Below, in pieces: positions 11,290 through 22,459 of a stretch of DNA of 64,000 nt. The translations under genes were made by a program, and so were the position numbers. The notes beneath the pieces are model-generated. The model ran no database searches. It was given only the letters and a program-made list of their open reading frames with translations, and was not told where the DNA came from. The stretch is taken from positions 35,454,213 to 35,518,212 of the forward strand of contig OZ234493.1 of NCBI GenBank assembly GCA_965153455.1. Direction: 5' to 3'. Within the stretch, counting starts at the first letter, position 1. The number at the start of each line of letters is the position of its first letter. The stretch comes from Sphagnum compactum. Lineage: Eukaryota; Bryophyta; Sphagnopsida; Sphagnales.

Positions 11290-11726
11290 TTGTGGTTTGC
11301 ATTAGTTCTTAGATTGAGCTTCATCAATTGTTGATCTTTAGTTAACGTCCATCTAGTTATTTACAATCCCTGTGCTTTGATGTTTTGCTAGAGTTTCATC
11401 CACTACAACATTCCTTGGTTGATGTTTGTAGTATGTCTCTAGATACACCTTATCCTCCAAAACTACTTTTGGCTCATATTTATTACCAAGTATCTTTTTC
11501 TCTATGCTCTAGACTTTAGATCCCTATTCTAAAATATTCATCTTCACATCTATATCCATGATCCCCACATATGTGGTTTTCATAAATTGAATTGTCTCAA
11601 GTAAACTGATTGTTCCTATGGAGAACAATTTTGGATCTATAGCAAAGATGATATCTTCATTTTCATTTGTGATGCCATTCTGATAATTGTAACACAGTAA
11701 CACTTCTGGTCTTCTTATTTCACTTC

Positions 11727-12120
11727 CTAAATGTTTGGTACTGTAATTATTCGGACTGTCCCATTCCCTTGTATGGTAAGAGTGTTACTTCCCCAATCAT
11801 GTGCCACTTTAGCATCCCTCAACCATGGTCTCCCCAACAACATGGAATAACTAGAATCTACCACACTATTCTGAAGTATAGTAAACGTAATTATGTAAGG
11901 AATGCCATGATATATCTTCCGATCTTTGATCAACCCCACTAGTTTTGTGATTGTTTAATTTGCAATCCTCAAATTATATGGTACAGGTTTAGGCCTTGGA
12001 AGCCCCAACCTCAATCTCACCTTTTCTATGATAATATTAATTCCAAAACCTCCATCTAGTAACACTCCTATTGTATTCTTCCCAATCTATACTTGGATAA
12101 CTACCATATGGTTATCTATT
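11727..12120 (-). pseudogene. Ty3/Gypsy aspartic protease (decayed)
   Basis: This would be the retropepsin that cuts Gag-Pol. The minus strand reads VLLDGGFGINII, then RLRLGLPRPKP, and after a stop GIPYIITFTILQNSVVDSSY, SMLLGRPWLRDAKVAHDWGS and LTIQGNGTVRII. The usual retropepsin active site is D-S/T-G; here it is D-G-G, as in the second copy at 59.8 kb. The LLGRPWLR block is the conserved C-terminal half of plant Ty3 proteases. Confidence 0.8.
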
Positions 12121-12439
12121 ACTACAGTAGCTGACCCTACATCTGGTACTGAAGAACCAACTTCTTTCTCTGTGGTTGCTTTATTTATATTCTGAGTTTT
12201 CTCTGGTTTCAATTCCTACCAAAGATATTTTTTTAATTAGGAGCTATTTTAAGCAATTGTCCTAAGTTCAAAGTATAACATATTTCTAACATCTTATTAC
12301 TAATGTCGAAAAAAAAATTTCTATTGTGATTAATTTCCCTTGTGAATTCACTACTTTTGAGATTTTTGTGCATCCACAAAAGTAGTATGTGGCATATTCG
12401 GCCAGGTTGTGTTCCATCCTTCCATGGATGTGGATGGCA

Positions 12440-14050
12440 CTTTGATTTGGGTTTATGTTTTCTGATTCTGTTGAATTGTCTCCACCATAGACTGCTTCAA
12501 CCACTCTTCTTTCTCCCAATTAGCAACATTCTTTGCTTTTCTTAGCTCTCTATCCTTGAATAATTGTTTTTCAATTACTTTATTCCTTGTGGTAACATTA
12601 ACATGCACCACATTCACATCCGCAATGACTGTTTGTGTCTTAGCAATAGGTTGAACCTTTATTACTGTCACAAATTTCCCATGAAACATTTTTTGCATCT
12701 CCACAAACTTTGGACAATCTATCATTTTATGGCCATTCAAACCACAAATGTGACATGCATATGAAGATGTCTTCTATGCTTTTTGATTTGGTTGTGCCGC
12801 CTCTGTGGTTGCCATCGTGCTATGCTCTTTCTTCTTTCTGCATGTCTCCACCTTGTGATTTGTCATCCCATAATTTGTGTAATGTTTGTCAATATTCCTT
12901 GTACTACTTTGTGTTTTTACTAATACTACTTGCTTGATATTCTGTGGTATTGATAATGCACTCCTTGCTTTTGTAATCGTCATACCTTCTTCACACAACA
13001 TTGTCACCTCCTTCTGCTATTGTAATGTTGATTGCTTCATTCATGTAGTCGCAATTCTGAGGTATGATTGCAAACCTGCTCTAAACACAATAGTTAGAAA
13101 ATTGTTTGTGGTTGGTACTTGTAAACCATGGGCTAGCTTCTGAATCTACTCATAGTAAACCTCCACCCATTTAGTCTCCTCTTGCTTTGTGTTCTTCAAC
13201 CCTATGTATATTTGCTCATCATTTTGAGTCTTCCGATGACGTTTGTAAATTGCTTGTGTAAGCTCTGAAAAAGTACAGTCAAGAAATTCTAACATGTAAT
13301 CATGGCACTAGTCTGATGTCGTATCACTTAGCATATAGCTAAATGAATTGATGATATACTCTTTAGAAGTCTCTGCATTTGCTTTTACTGCAAAATTGAA
13401 CACTCTGACATGAACATTTGGATCATCATCTTTTTTGAAATTAGGATACTTAAGAGCTACCATGTTTGGCCTAAAATAATGGCCATCTCTGTGATCAAGA
13501 ATTGGTGCAATTACAACAATTGGTTCTTGGTATCCTCCTCTTGAATGCATGGCATTTGCACTTTTGCACCCTCTAGCAACCATTGAACTCATTTGTGGTC
13601 AATTTGCAGTCCTATTCCCATGAAAAGCCATTATCAGATTAGCAAATACCATTTCAAGTATGCCAACAACTCCAATAGTAGCTGCTGGTAGCGCCAAACT
13701 TCGATTCAGATTCCTTCTTGTTGAGATTCCACCTAATCCGTTACCTAATTTTGTTGTAGATCCAATTAGTACGCCCCTTTTGACAACATTTATGCTAGGT
13801 GTAGTAATTGTTTCCACTCCTATGGTTGTTATACTTGCATTAAGTGATCGAGTAACTCTTACTCTAGCATGTTGTCTTCGGGTTTCAACAACTACCGCTT
13901 TTGACACTATTGGTGAAGATTTGTTGATTCAAGATCGATGTTGTTCCAGTCCGTGGTTACCCATTGGTATCCTCTATGGTGCAGTATGTGGATGCGAATA
14001 CCCCTTTAGTTTTTTGCTCCTGGTTTGAATAGATGAACAAATATGTCAAC
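12440..14050 (-). pseudogene. Ty3/Gypsy gag with two zinc knuckles (decayed)
   Basis: Gag forms the cytoplasmic particle and binds element RNA. Minus-strand pieces, in order: a Ser/Thr/Gly/Arg-rich N-terminus (13907-13599), HYFRPNMVALKYPNFKKDDD and VHVRVFNFAVKANAETSKEY (13592-13308), a capsid-like stretch through 13.3-13.0 kb, then two zinc knuckles. In the first (near 12.89 kb), both leading cysteines of C-x2-C-x4-H-x4-C have become Tyr (YTNYGMTNHKVETC). The second (near 12.72-12.76 kb) is intact: CHICGLNGHKMIDC. Stops separate the pieces. Confidence 0.78.
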
Positions 14051-14184
14051 TTTGTAATCCCAATTGGCTTCCCAACTCCATGCTTCTAAATCTGTTCTAG
14101 ATGGCAAGAATTCCTGATTCGTGTTCTTGTGGTTGATCTATTAATGTTCTTGCCACATTCTATAACCCCACATGCCTAGCAATA

Positions 14185-14196
14185 CCTGCTCTGATG
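14185..14196 (-). promoter_or_regulatory. possible primer-binding site of the Ty3 element
   Basis: On the minus strand, TTTTCA is followed by CATCAGAGCAGG. The ATCAGAGC core matches the usual plant initiator-tRNA-Met primer site (TGGTATCAGAGC), but the first bases differ. It lies about 150 bases upstream of the recognisable gag, the right place, and the TTTTCA before it could be an LTR end. The match is short and decayed. Confidence 0.35.
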
Positions 14197-14249
14197 TGAA
14201 AACGCACAAAAGGATAATCCATGATACATGTCCTTCTTCCTCACAAAAT

Positions 14250-15335
14250 GCACCGCCAAGTGTAATAGGAAACCCATGTGGCATAGGCACTAGTGATATA
14301 TTACACCTTAGACATAGGTTGAATGACACATGTCGTAGTGATATAGACTTATGTTGAAGTGATAGAGGATGGGTGATAGCGTCTTGTTGTGAGAAATTGT
14401 AAAACGTCACTACATGTTGTGATTGATAGGGGTTCAAAGGAGTAGCACATGAGGCGGAGAAAGAGGTGAAATGTGCAAGCGTGTATATCAAAGGTACCAT
14501 TTGATCTGAAAAGTCCATGTGTATGTTTGAACATCTTTTTAGCAAATTTCAGAATATAGGGCTAACGTATATGACAAGTAGAGTCTATGGCATTGAGACT
14601 AGGTGTAAAATGATTAGACTTTAATGATACAAGCCTAAATGATGCACAAACCTCAAGCCCTAGAGTGAAATAAACTTGGTTTAAGTGACATAAACTTGAA
14701 ATAAACTTAGTGAAACATGTTTGATTAACACAAGCCCTAATGACATAGACATGAATGACATATGTTAAGTGACACATGTGAGGTTTTATTGGCATACACC
14801 CTAGTGACATATAACACTAGTCAAACCCAAGTGACAATATAAACTTGAGTGACATAGGTGGAGTGAAATGGGCATTATTGGCATAGGCCATAATGACTTA
14901 TTATAGTAAGCCCAAATGTGGTCGGAAACCCATTTGGCATAGGCCTTAGTGGCAGAGGCACTAGCGATGTATTACACCTTAGTGACATAGGTTGAGTGAC
15001 ACATGTAGTGATATAAACCTATGTCTCAGTGATAGAGTATGAATGAAAGAAGACCTAATGATATAAATTTAGTTCCTAGTGATAGAGGTCGAATGACACA
15101 TGCCATAGTGATATAGACCTATGTGCTAGTCAGAAAGGATGATTGAAAGAGGACCTAATGATATAGACCTTGATTGTAGTGATAAAGGTTGAGTATTACA
15201 TGTTACTGACATAGGCCTTAGTGATTTATTACACTTTAGTGACATAGGTTGTAGTGATGTAGACCTAGGTCCTAGTGATAGAAGATGAGTGACATAGGAC
15301 CTAGGTCCTAGTGATAGAGGTTGAATGACACATTG
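14250..15335. repeat. tandem imperfect repeats built on AGTGACATAGGTTGAGTGACACATG
   Basis: Related units recur through the block: for example GACATAGGTTGAATGACACATG near 14315, GACATAGGTTGAGTGACACATG near 14984, and versions near 15130-15330, with spacers such as GTCCTAGTGATAGAGG. A longer stretch (AGGAAACCCAT...GGCATAGGCACTAGTGAT) is shared between about 14262-14345 and 14921-15012. The block adjoins the 5' end of the minus-strand Ty3 element and may be repeats inside its LTR, or an independent satellite. Confidence 0.6.
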
Positions 15336-15465
15336 TTAAAGGTATAATTATTGGACCCTTGGTTGGTTTTTTACTATTTATCGTAGTCTAATAGTTACTA
15401 TTTTACTATTTTTTCTACTATATATTATGTAGGGTTGGCAACCAAAGGGTATTGAGGGTACCCCA

Positions 15466-18300
15466 TTTGTTCTACACACATAATACCCCGCAAGTCTAAG
15501 GCACTACAAAAGAATGTGTACAGATGCCAACATAGGAGATGGTTGCCTAAAGATCATGAGTTTCATAGGGACTTGGTAGCGTTTGATGGGGTTCGAAAGA
15601 TGGGCCAACCTCCACCAAAGGTGACAATTGTTGACATTTTTAGGGAAGCTGAATTAAAGGCGCAATGGCTTGTTGGTGGGGGCCGTCCAGCAAAAGAAGA
15701 CCCTGCCAAGAGGACTAGGATCAAGAGAGTATCCATCCTATTTGAACTAGAGTATTGGAAGGTACTAGAATTATTGAAACTTTTGAAATTCCTTCATGAA
15801 TTGAAATTTCATTCAACTTGAACAATATTTAAACAAGGCCATTCAATTTTGCTCACATAATTGTCCCCATTATATAATAGCCATGATTGTGCAATGTCAA
15901 GCTTCCAAGATGAAAATTTAGTAATAGGCCCATGAAACAGATCACTTCAACATATTGTCAACAACTAGCAACACAATCATTGGAATGTTAATCCCTGGAA
16001 AGTCAATCCCTGGAAAGTCAACCAAATGACTTAGATGTCACTAAAGAATCACCAAAACTTGCATCTATGGGTGCACCCAATGATGAACACTCAAGGGCTA
16101 TCATATGGTCACTTGTATTGTTTATGGACATGCTACAAAATAATGTTGTGGGTGATAATAAATGAAGAGAGGGCAATGAGTCCATAGAAATAGCAAGTTG
16201 CACAAAGTAACTTAGATGGAGTTAAATGTAATGGGTGCATCTATTGTGGGCAATGTAGGAACTACCTATTTGAAACACTTTGGATGTGATGCATGTGGAG
16301 CAAAATGTTTTAAATAACCTCTTGAAATATTTAATTGGGGAAAATGACACAATGGACGTGCGAAAGGACATGCAAGAGGCTAGTGTACACCAACATTTGT
16401 GGTTACAATCAAGGCTTGGATCATTTAACTATTTCAAACTGGCAACCCTTTATGTCTTTACAAGGAGGAGAACAAGTCTTTCCTAGAATTTGTTTCTAAT
16501 ATTCGAGCTCCAATAGGATATGTTATTGCTTTTAGGAAACATGTGGGCCCAAAGAGGTTGTATGCCATGAAGAGCCATGACCACCATGTTATGGTTCAAC
16601 AAATATTACCAGTGAGTGTGCGGGATTTGTTACAAACATGCTTGAGAATGGCAATCATACAACTTGAAAAATTATTTCAAAGAATTTGTGCTAAGGTGTT
16701 GAACCCAAAAGACCTTGTGGCATTGCGAACATATGTAACGGAAATAATATGTTTGTTTGAAATATGGTTTTCACCAGGGTTCTTTGACATGATGACCCAC
16801 TTGATTATCCGTCTTGTAGATGAACTAAAAATATGTGGGCTAGTAGGTGCTAGGTGGTGCTACCCAATGGAGGGATATATATCAATCTTAAAAAAAAGTG
16901 AGGAACAAGGCTAGGCCAGAAGCTTGCATGGCATTTGGTTACATGTACGACGAAGCTCTAGGGTTTTGCACATAATATTTTGCATTGTATTTGCACATGC
17001 GTCATCGCATTTGGGACGTTAATGAAAAGGAGGTAGACATTGATGAGGTGTTGAAAGGGCATGTTCAGTTTAAGAGATTGAATGCAATGGAGCTAGAAGC
17101 AATACATGAACATGTCATCACAAATTATGTGGCAGCAGATGCATTATACATATATACATTTCAAACATCAACATGTTGGTGGATTTGTGGTGGATTTTTT
17201 GTCCATAAGATTATAGTGCAAATGACATAATAATATAACATATGCATAGTGGAACATGGTGCTAAAAGGTTCCTAAAGTGGAATTATATAGTTTAACTTT
17301 AATTAGTGGGAGTGATTGTTTAGTGGAATGTGTTAGTGGTGGGAGTGATTTGCATAGGTGGCATGGGCATGGGCCCATTGTGTGGCCACTTCATTTGGCA
17401 CAAGAAATCCCAACATTTGCAAGGTGGTTGTTGGATCATGTTAGGACACAAATGACAAATGGAAGGCAATAGACCCCAAAGTGGTGGTTTATTCTCACCC
17501 ACCATCAACATTGGCATATACATACAACAATATGTGGGCATATGGAAACCACTACAGGGTTGATGTGAGACAAGGCCAACACATGCCACATATGACAATG
17601 GTGTTGCATGCATATTCAGGCAAGCTAGCTGCAATTCTATACAAGATAAGAACATTGTAATGGCCAATTTGCATTATGTGGGTGTGTTAAAAGAAATAAT
17701 TGTAATGTCCTACACTGGCCAACGTGTAACATTGATGAAATATTCATGGATACTTGTCCACATGTAAGGGAATTCAAAAACCATGCAAAAAGATGAACAT
17801 GGATTTTGGGTAGTGTACCACAGGTGATGGGTGAATGCAAACCTAGAATCTCATGTGTTCCTAACAGTGGTCTCACAAGTACAGTTCAGCCATGACCACA
17901 ATGCTTGTAAAATATATTCTATTGGATAAGAAATATCCAAAATTGTGTATATATGAAGGCTGGCCCCACTTGGTGTAATGATGACCTAAACAATACATGG
18001 GTCTTAAATGGGGGCATGTCAATATCTTTACCATGCACACATCTTCCATTGTCTACCCATTAATTAATTGTTTAATCATTGTAATTTGTAGGTGTTTTTA
18101 TAAAGGATAAGGTGAATGGTGGAGACTGGTGGGTAGTTGTGCAAAAGGAACCTCATGTTTGACATGTAGTAGCTATGGTGGAGGACATCACGCTTGGGGC
18201 AGACACATATGGGCAAGGCATTATGGCATTTGCAGACCTTCAAGTTGATGCTGAAGATCATGATCCAAGTAATGCAAATGAAGGGGAAGAGGTTGCTACA
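15466..18300 (+). pseudogene. CACTA-family (TNP2) transposase, multiply broken
   Basis: The encoded enzyme would mobilise En/Spm-type DNA transposons. Plus-strand blocks in TNP2 order: CQHRRWLPKDHEF and AFDGVRKMGQPPPKV (15516-15640), ILFELEYWKVL (about 15740), LDVMHVEQNVLNNLLKYLIG (16284), SFLEFVSNIRAPIGYVIAF, MKSHDHHVMVQQILPVSVRD and GLVGARWCYPMEGYISILKK (16470-16900), ARPEACMAFGYMYDEAL (about 16915), VGVLKEIIVMSYTGQ (about 17680), then GGDWWVVVQKEPHV (18120). Defects include a frameshift near 16460, stops, and about 500 bases of unmatched sequence at 15780-16275 between two blocks that should be adjacent. The N-terminal part is missing. Confidence 0.85.
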
Positions 18301-19045
18301 ATAGAGGTGGAATGTGTGGACGCTTTAGTTGAGGGGGGGGTTCCAATTTGGATGATGTTGTCACTGAAAGGTGTGAGTTGTATGCAAGTTGGTTCATTAT
18401 TTTTTCAAGTTTGCAATGTAGGGAGGTTATAGTTATGACTTAACTATATGATGTACATAATTCCACTAGGCATTGTGGGAAAGTCGAACAATGATTAATC
18501 CACATATGGATCAATTAATGTGTATGTGCATATTTGGGGTATAAAATGATACAAATTATATTTATCCACTCATTTTGTACCAATTGTCATTGCTGCAAAT
18601 GATCCTTGAGTTGTCATCTAATGCATGCATGACCCAATAATCCATACTTGAATATTGGCAATGAAGGTAGTTGGTGACATGTCCTTGTTGGTTGTTTTGA
18701 ATAAATGGGGTTGGATACATGTAAATGACCACACTTAAATGACCACATGGCTACCTACATGGGGAACCATATTTGGAACATGTATGTAAATGGATAAATG
18801 TAGATGAACATGTATGTTCCATCACAATGCATATGAATGTAAGTGGGATTGGTCATATGAATGGAGTATTCCATTCATCTCAATATGTACATACATGAGC
18901 AAGGCAAGTGGTCTTTTCATAGGTTACTGCCCTGTAAGGAAAAAGGTAATACTAGTGTAGACCAAAAAATTTAATAAATTAGAACATATTTTAAAATATA
19001 TATGCATGTGAATACATGAAGAAATTGAATGGAGTGGCAAGGTCT

Positions 19046-19194
19046 AGTGGGATCCCAGTAAAATCCAACAATGGTGGGATTAGAGTGGAAGGCATGGTGA
19101 TGTCTGTACGAAGTCTGGTGAAAAAATGGACGTAGTGACAACCATTGGGATCCCATTAAAATCCAATAGTAAGTGGGATAAGAGTGGAAGGTGG
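19046..19194 (+). repeat. two subterminal direct repeats of about 48 bp
   Basis: The blocks start at 19048 and 19146 and share TGGGATCCCA, TTAAAATCCAA or TAAAATCCAA, and AGAGTGGAAGG, spaced about 98 bases apart. Subterminal repeats are typical of CACTA ends, where TNPA-type proteins bind in En/Spm. That role is inferred from the family. Confidence 0.65.
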
Positions 19195-19299
19195 TCACTT
19201 CTGTCCACGTGTAGTGATTTGTGGCATGTCCAATTCCATTAGAATTGAAATTGGGTGGAATCATGTTGTGGTTTCAACCACAATTTGTTGTAGTGTTTG

Positions 19300-22020
19300 T
19301 TATGGTGTTACATTAACTTTGCACATCATGTTGATGTTGTTGATGATTCCTTGTGACCTAATTCCATTATTTCAAAAACCCTATGAAATAATTCACAAAG
19401 ATATATGAGTTTACTTGATAATTGATTGATTATTAAACTAAACAAAAAAAGGTATTTAAGTTATGAATGATAGTTAGAAATTATTCAAGATAGGCACATG
19501 AATCAAAATATAATTATCATCCTAGGACAAGGTTGACCAAACTTGTTTTCTAAGAAAATAATTAGCAATTAAATAGGTTTCCATTGATAATAGATAAAGA
19601 TGCATGATTTAACAGAAAAATGGAAAACAATACAAAACCTCCTTAATTTAAACCTCCTAATTTAGTAATTGAACATACTAACATCTTATACATAAATTTT
19701 TATTCTATTTTTTGAATACCATGGGCTAACATATACCTTTCATTAATTGTATTTTAATTTTCATAATAAACATAAGGCTACTAAAGAATTAATTAAATTA
19801 TAATTTTTACCCAAAATTTAACATATGGGACTTTATCATTATGAAAAAATAGGTGTTTTATAATTAGGCTTGTAATTGGGTTTAAATTGTAATTTTGAAT
19901 TCTAATGACCACTTGCAATTGAATGTATTTTTATAATTTTAGTGCTATCGAATGAATTGCAAGAGTTGTAACAACACAACTCAATGTATATGAAACTATA
20001 TACATATGCAATTCGTGCAACTATGTTGCAATTAAATCATTACAACTATCGTGTTAATATGTTATAAATATTATGCCACTACTTGCAACTTATGTGTCAT
20101 TACATTGTAATTACTATGTCATTATGTTGCAATTATTGTGCCACTATGTTGTAACTGTTGTGCAATTACATAAGCAACAATGTGTGGACGTGGTAATGAT
20201 GTGCTAACAAATCATCAATGGGCACATAACAATTCTAAATTTATTTTGATATTTTTTTAATAGTTTAATTTTAATCATTCAGTTTAAGGTTGATAAGATG
20301 TTGACATGTGGCACTTAAGTCAATAAATAAGTAGGCTTAAAATAGGTAGACATTACTACCTACCATTCTTAGGTTGGGTAGGTAGGTAGGCAAGCTTAGT
20401 TAAGTAAGTAGGTCATTTGGGATAATCCTATGTTATTTTGGGTTTAATGTTTAAGGCCAAACCTTTTTTTATTGGCTTATTCCAAATGTTATTTGTTTAA
20501 AAAAATTCCTAATGCATTTAATTACATATTTTAGAAATTTGAAGGTAGGACAAAAAAATATGGGATAAAACATTATCGTATCTTAGTCACAACTCATTTA
20601 CATCAGAAGGAATTTTGTCCTTTGCAACCAAGAAATCAATGATTAGATGTCTTAAACAACTATATAATTAACTATAGTCATAGGATATTACTTCAAATCC
20701 TACGTGGGAAAAGTTGTAATCATATATCAACGGTGTATTTGATTAATAGATGATGACGTGGTAAAAAGAATGATGACATCATTTTTTTATTACAAATTTT
20801 CATCCATATGGCATCCATGATTGATGACAAAGTGACATGGATGTCCAAGATATCATTTGAAAATGTGAATAATATAAAATCATTTCAAGTATGACTAAAC
20901 AATAACTATGCAAATGACATGGAAAAAATGATGTGTCATGACATAGACAATGTGGCCATACCATTATTTTACAATGATTTAAAAATAAAATCGAAGTGTA
21001 AAATGTGGGAAATATATAATTTATTTTACATGTGTAAAAAAAACTACTACTTAATTATATTAGATTATATAAATAAAAATTATAATTTCAGATTTTTAAA
21101 ATATTCTAGTATTTATTATTATTATTCAAATTAAATTTAAAATAAGTAAATTATATATTTGTGTACAATATTGAAAGAAATTTAGGAATAAAAATTTTCA
21201 ATTTTTTCATTTGGAAAAATTATCAATAAGATATCAATTATCAAATTTGAGGTTTTATGAAATGGGATGTTTGCACACTATAATGACCTTATATGGACAT
21301 CACAATGGCAATTTTTCTTATATTTTTAGAATAAAATAAAATAAAATAAATTGAAATAATAAAAAAATGATTCATTTATCTAAAGCTATCATAATCAACC
21401 TTTTAAGAATGAAAATCAAATCAAAATCATGGATAGCCAATAAGTAATGGACTTTGGATTTTGCCTAAACTTTTTGTCACACTTGCAAAATTCATGATAT
21501 GGACTCTTATATTATAATGTGTTAGTCTTATGTATTTAAAACTTTGGGATATTGGATGAACAATGTTGAAAAAATTAAAGATCCATTGAATGAATGGAAT
21601 GTGATTTTCATTTATTATGTTATGGATTTTTCCAAATCCCAAAAACTAAAATTATTTAAAAATTTTAAGCACTTAAAAATAATTATTTTAAAAAAATTAT
21701 TTTATGATATTTTTTATATGTCATATAACATCATGACTTGAAATTGGAAATGGAAAAAAATGTTACTTACAATATCATCTAAATATTTATATTTTAAGCT
21801 AGTTTTCAACTACATTGAAAAATGACTTTGAAAAGGAACTTTAATTTGCTGAAATTGAAACACCTTAGTGTGTTTTTTCCCAATTTTTAAATGAAGTATG
21901 GTTTAAATAAAATAAATTATTTACACAACAAATAAAATGGATTGGTGGTAAAAAAATTGAACTCCATCCTTACAGTCCAAGGATCAAATTTCACAAGTGA
22001 CATTTGTTGTGGTCACATTG
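19300..22020. other. AT-rich spacer, no gene recognised
   Basis: Strongly AT-rich with short frames only. A GGTAGGTAGG run sits at about 20378-20392. A possible tRNA-derived SINE head lies at about 21941-22000 (GGTGGTAAAAAAATTGA, then GGATCAAATTTCAC, resembling decayed polymerase III A and B boxes), but no full element could be outlined. Confidence 0.4.
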
Positions 22021-22029
22021 AAATATTGA

Positions 22030-22450
22030 TTGAATACTTTTTACCTACCTAGATTACCTAGGTTAGGTGGTGATACATGTCAATAATTGATAGGATGAAA
22101 AATAATGAAATGAAAAATAAGTCAAATAAAAATATATCTTATTATTATATATAAATAAATCTATAAAATTAAATATTATAAATTTAAATAATAATGTTGC
22201 CCAAGTTTTTGGGTCCAATTTGTAATAATAAAAAATAATTTAAAATGACAAAATTATCACTAATGATTTCATATATGTCCTTTATAACTAAAATAATAGT
22301 CATAAATTTAATCATCACTACTACAAAATGTGGGTGTACTTCATTAGTCCCCATTCATTAAACCAGTGAATTCACTGTTTTCCCACTAGGTCCTGTGCAT
22401 TGCGACTAATGAATTCACTCGAAATCTAGTGAAATCACTTGGCATACAGG
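22030..22450. repeat. inverted copy of the 1.03-1.39 kb repeat; CACTA-like terminus at 22319
   Basis: The reverse complement contains TTATTGACATGTATCACC, an AT-rich block, TTTCACTAGATTTCGAGTG and ATGAATGGGGACTA. These correspond to blocks at 1.03-1.39 kb in the order expected for an inverted copy. CACTACTACAAAATGTG at about 22319 resembles CACTA-type ends. This is probably a non-autonomous element or a pair of nested ones. Confidence 0.5.
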
Positions 22451-22459
22451 GACACCTTT

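Larger units (their letters stand above)
5480..14197 (-). mobile_element. degenerate Ty3/Gypsy LTR retrotransposon, minus strand
   Basis: The minus strand carries, in Ty3/Gypsy order, gag with zinc knuckles (about 14.0-12.5 kb), protease (about 12.1-11.7 kb), reverse transcriptase (about 11.1-10.5 kb), RNase H (about 10.4-9.74 kb), integrase (about 8.91-7.74 kb), and a further open region down to 5.48 kb. Integrase downstream of RT/RNase H distinguishes Ty3/Gypsy from Copia. Every domain has stops or frameshifts, so the element is dead. A solo LTR of another family sits inside pol at 8913-9732. The element's own LTRs were not identified with confidence. The right side, beyond a possible primer-binding site at 14185-14196, runs into tandem repeats. 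Confidence 0.85.
15466..19295 (+). mobile_element. CACTA DNA transposon remnant with candidate right terminus
   Basis: It contains the TNP2-like pseudogene. At 19281-19295 the plus strand ends CAATTTGTTGTAGTG, whose reverse complement starts CACTACAACAAA, the form expected of a CACTA end. Just inside are an 8-bp-arm palindrome (TTGTGGTTTCAACCACAA, 19266-19283) and subterminal direct repeats. A left end was not established: CACTACAAAAG at 15502 lies within what reads as coding sequence, and no matching 3-bp target duplication flanks the pair. Confidence 0.6.

Noticed and set aside
15502-15511. CACTACAAAA as the left terminus of the CACTA element
   Set aside because: It reads in frame with the transposase (KALQKNVYRCQHRRW), the N-terminal part of the protein would have no room, and no 3-bp target duplication matches the right end.
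17320-17876. Minus-strand frames with Cys, Met and His (115 and 79 residues)
   Set aside because: They overlap the plus-strand transposase remnant, which has recognisable TNP2 blocks.
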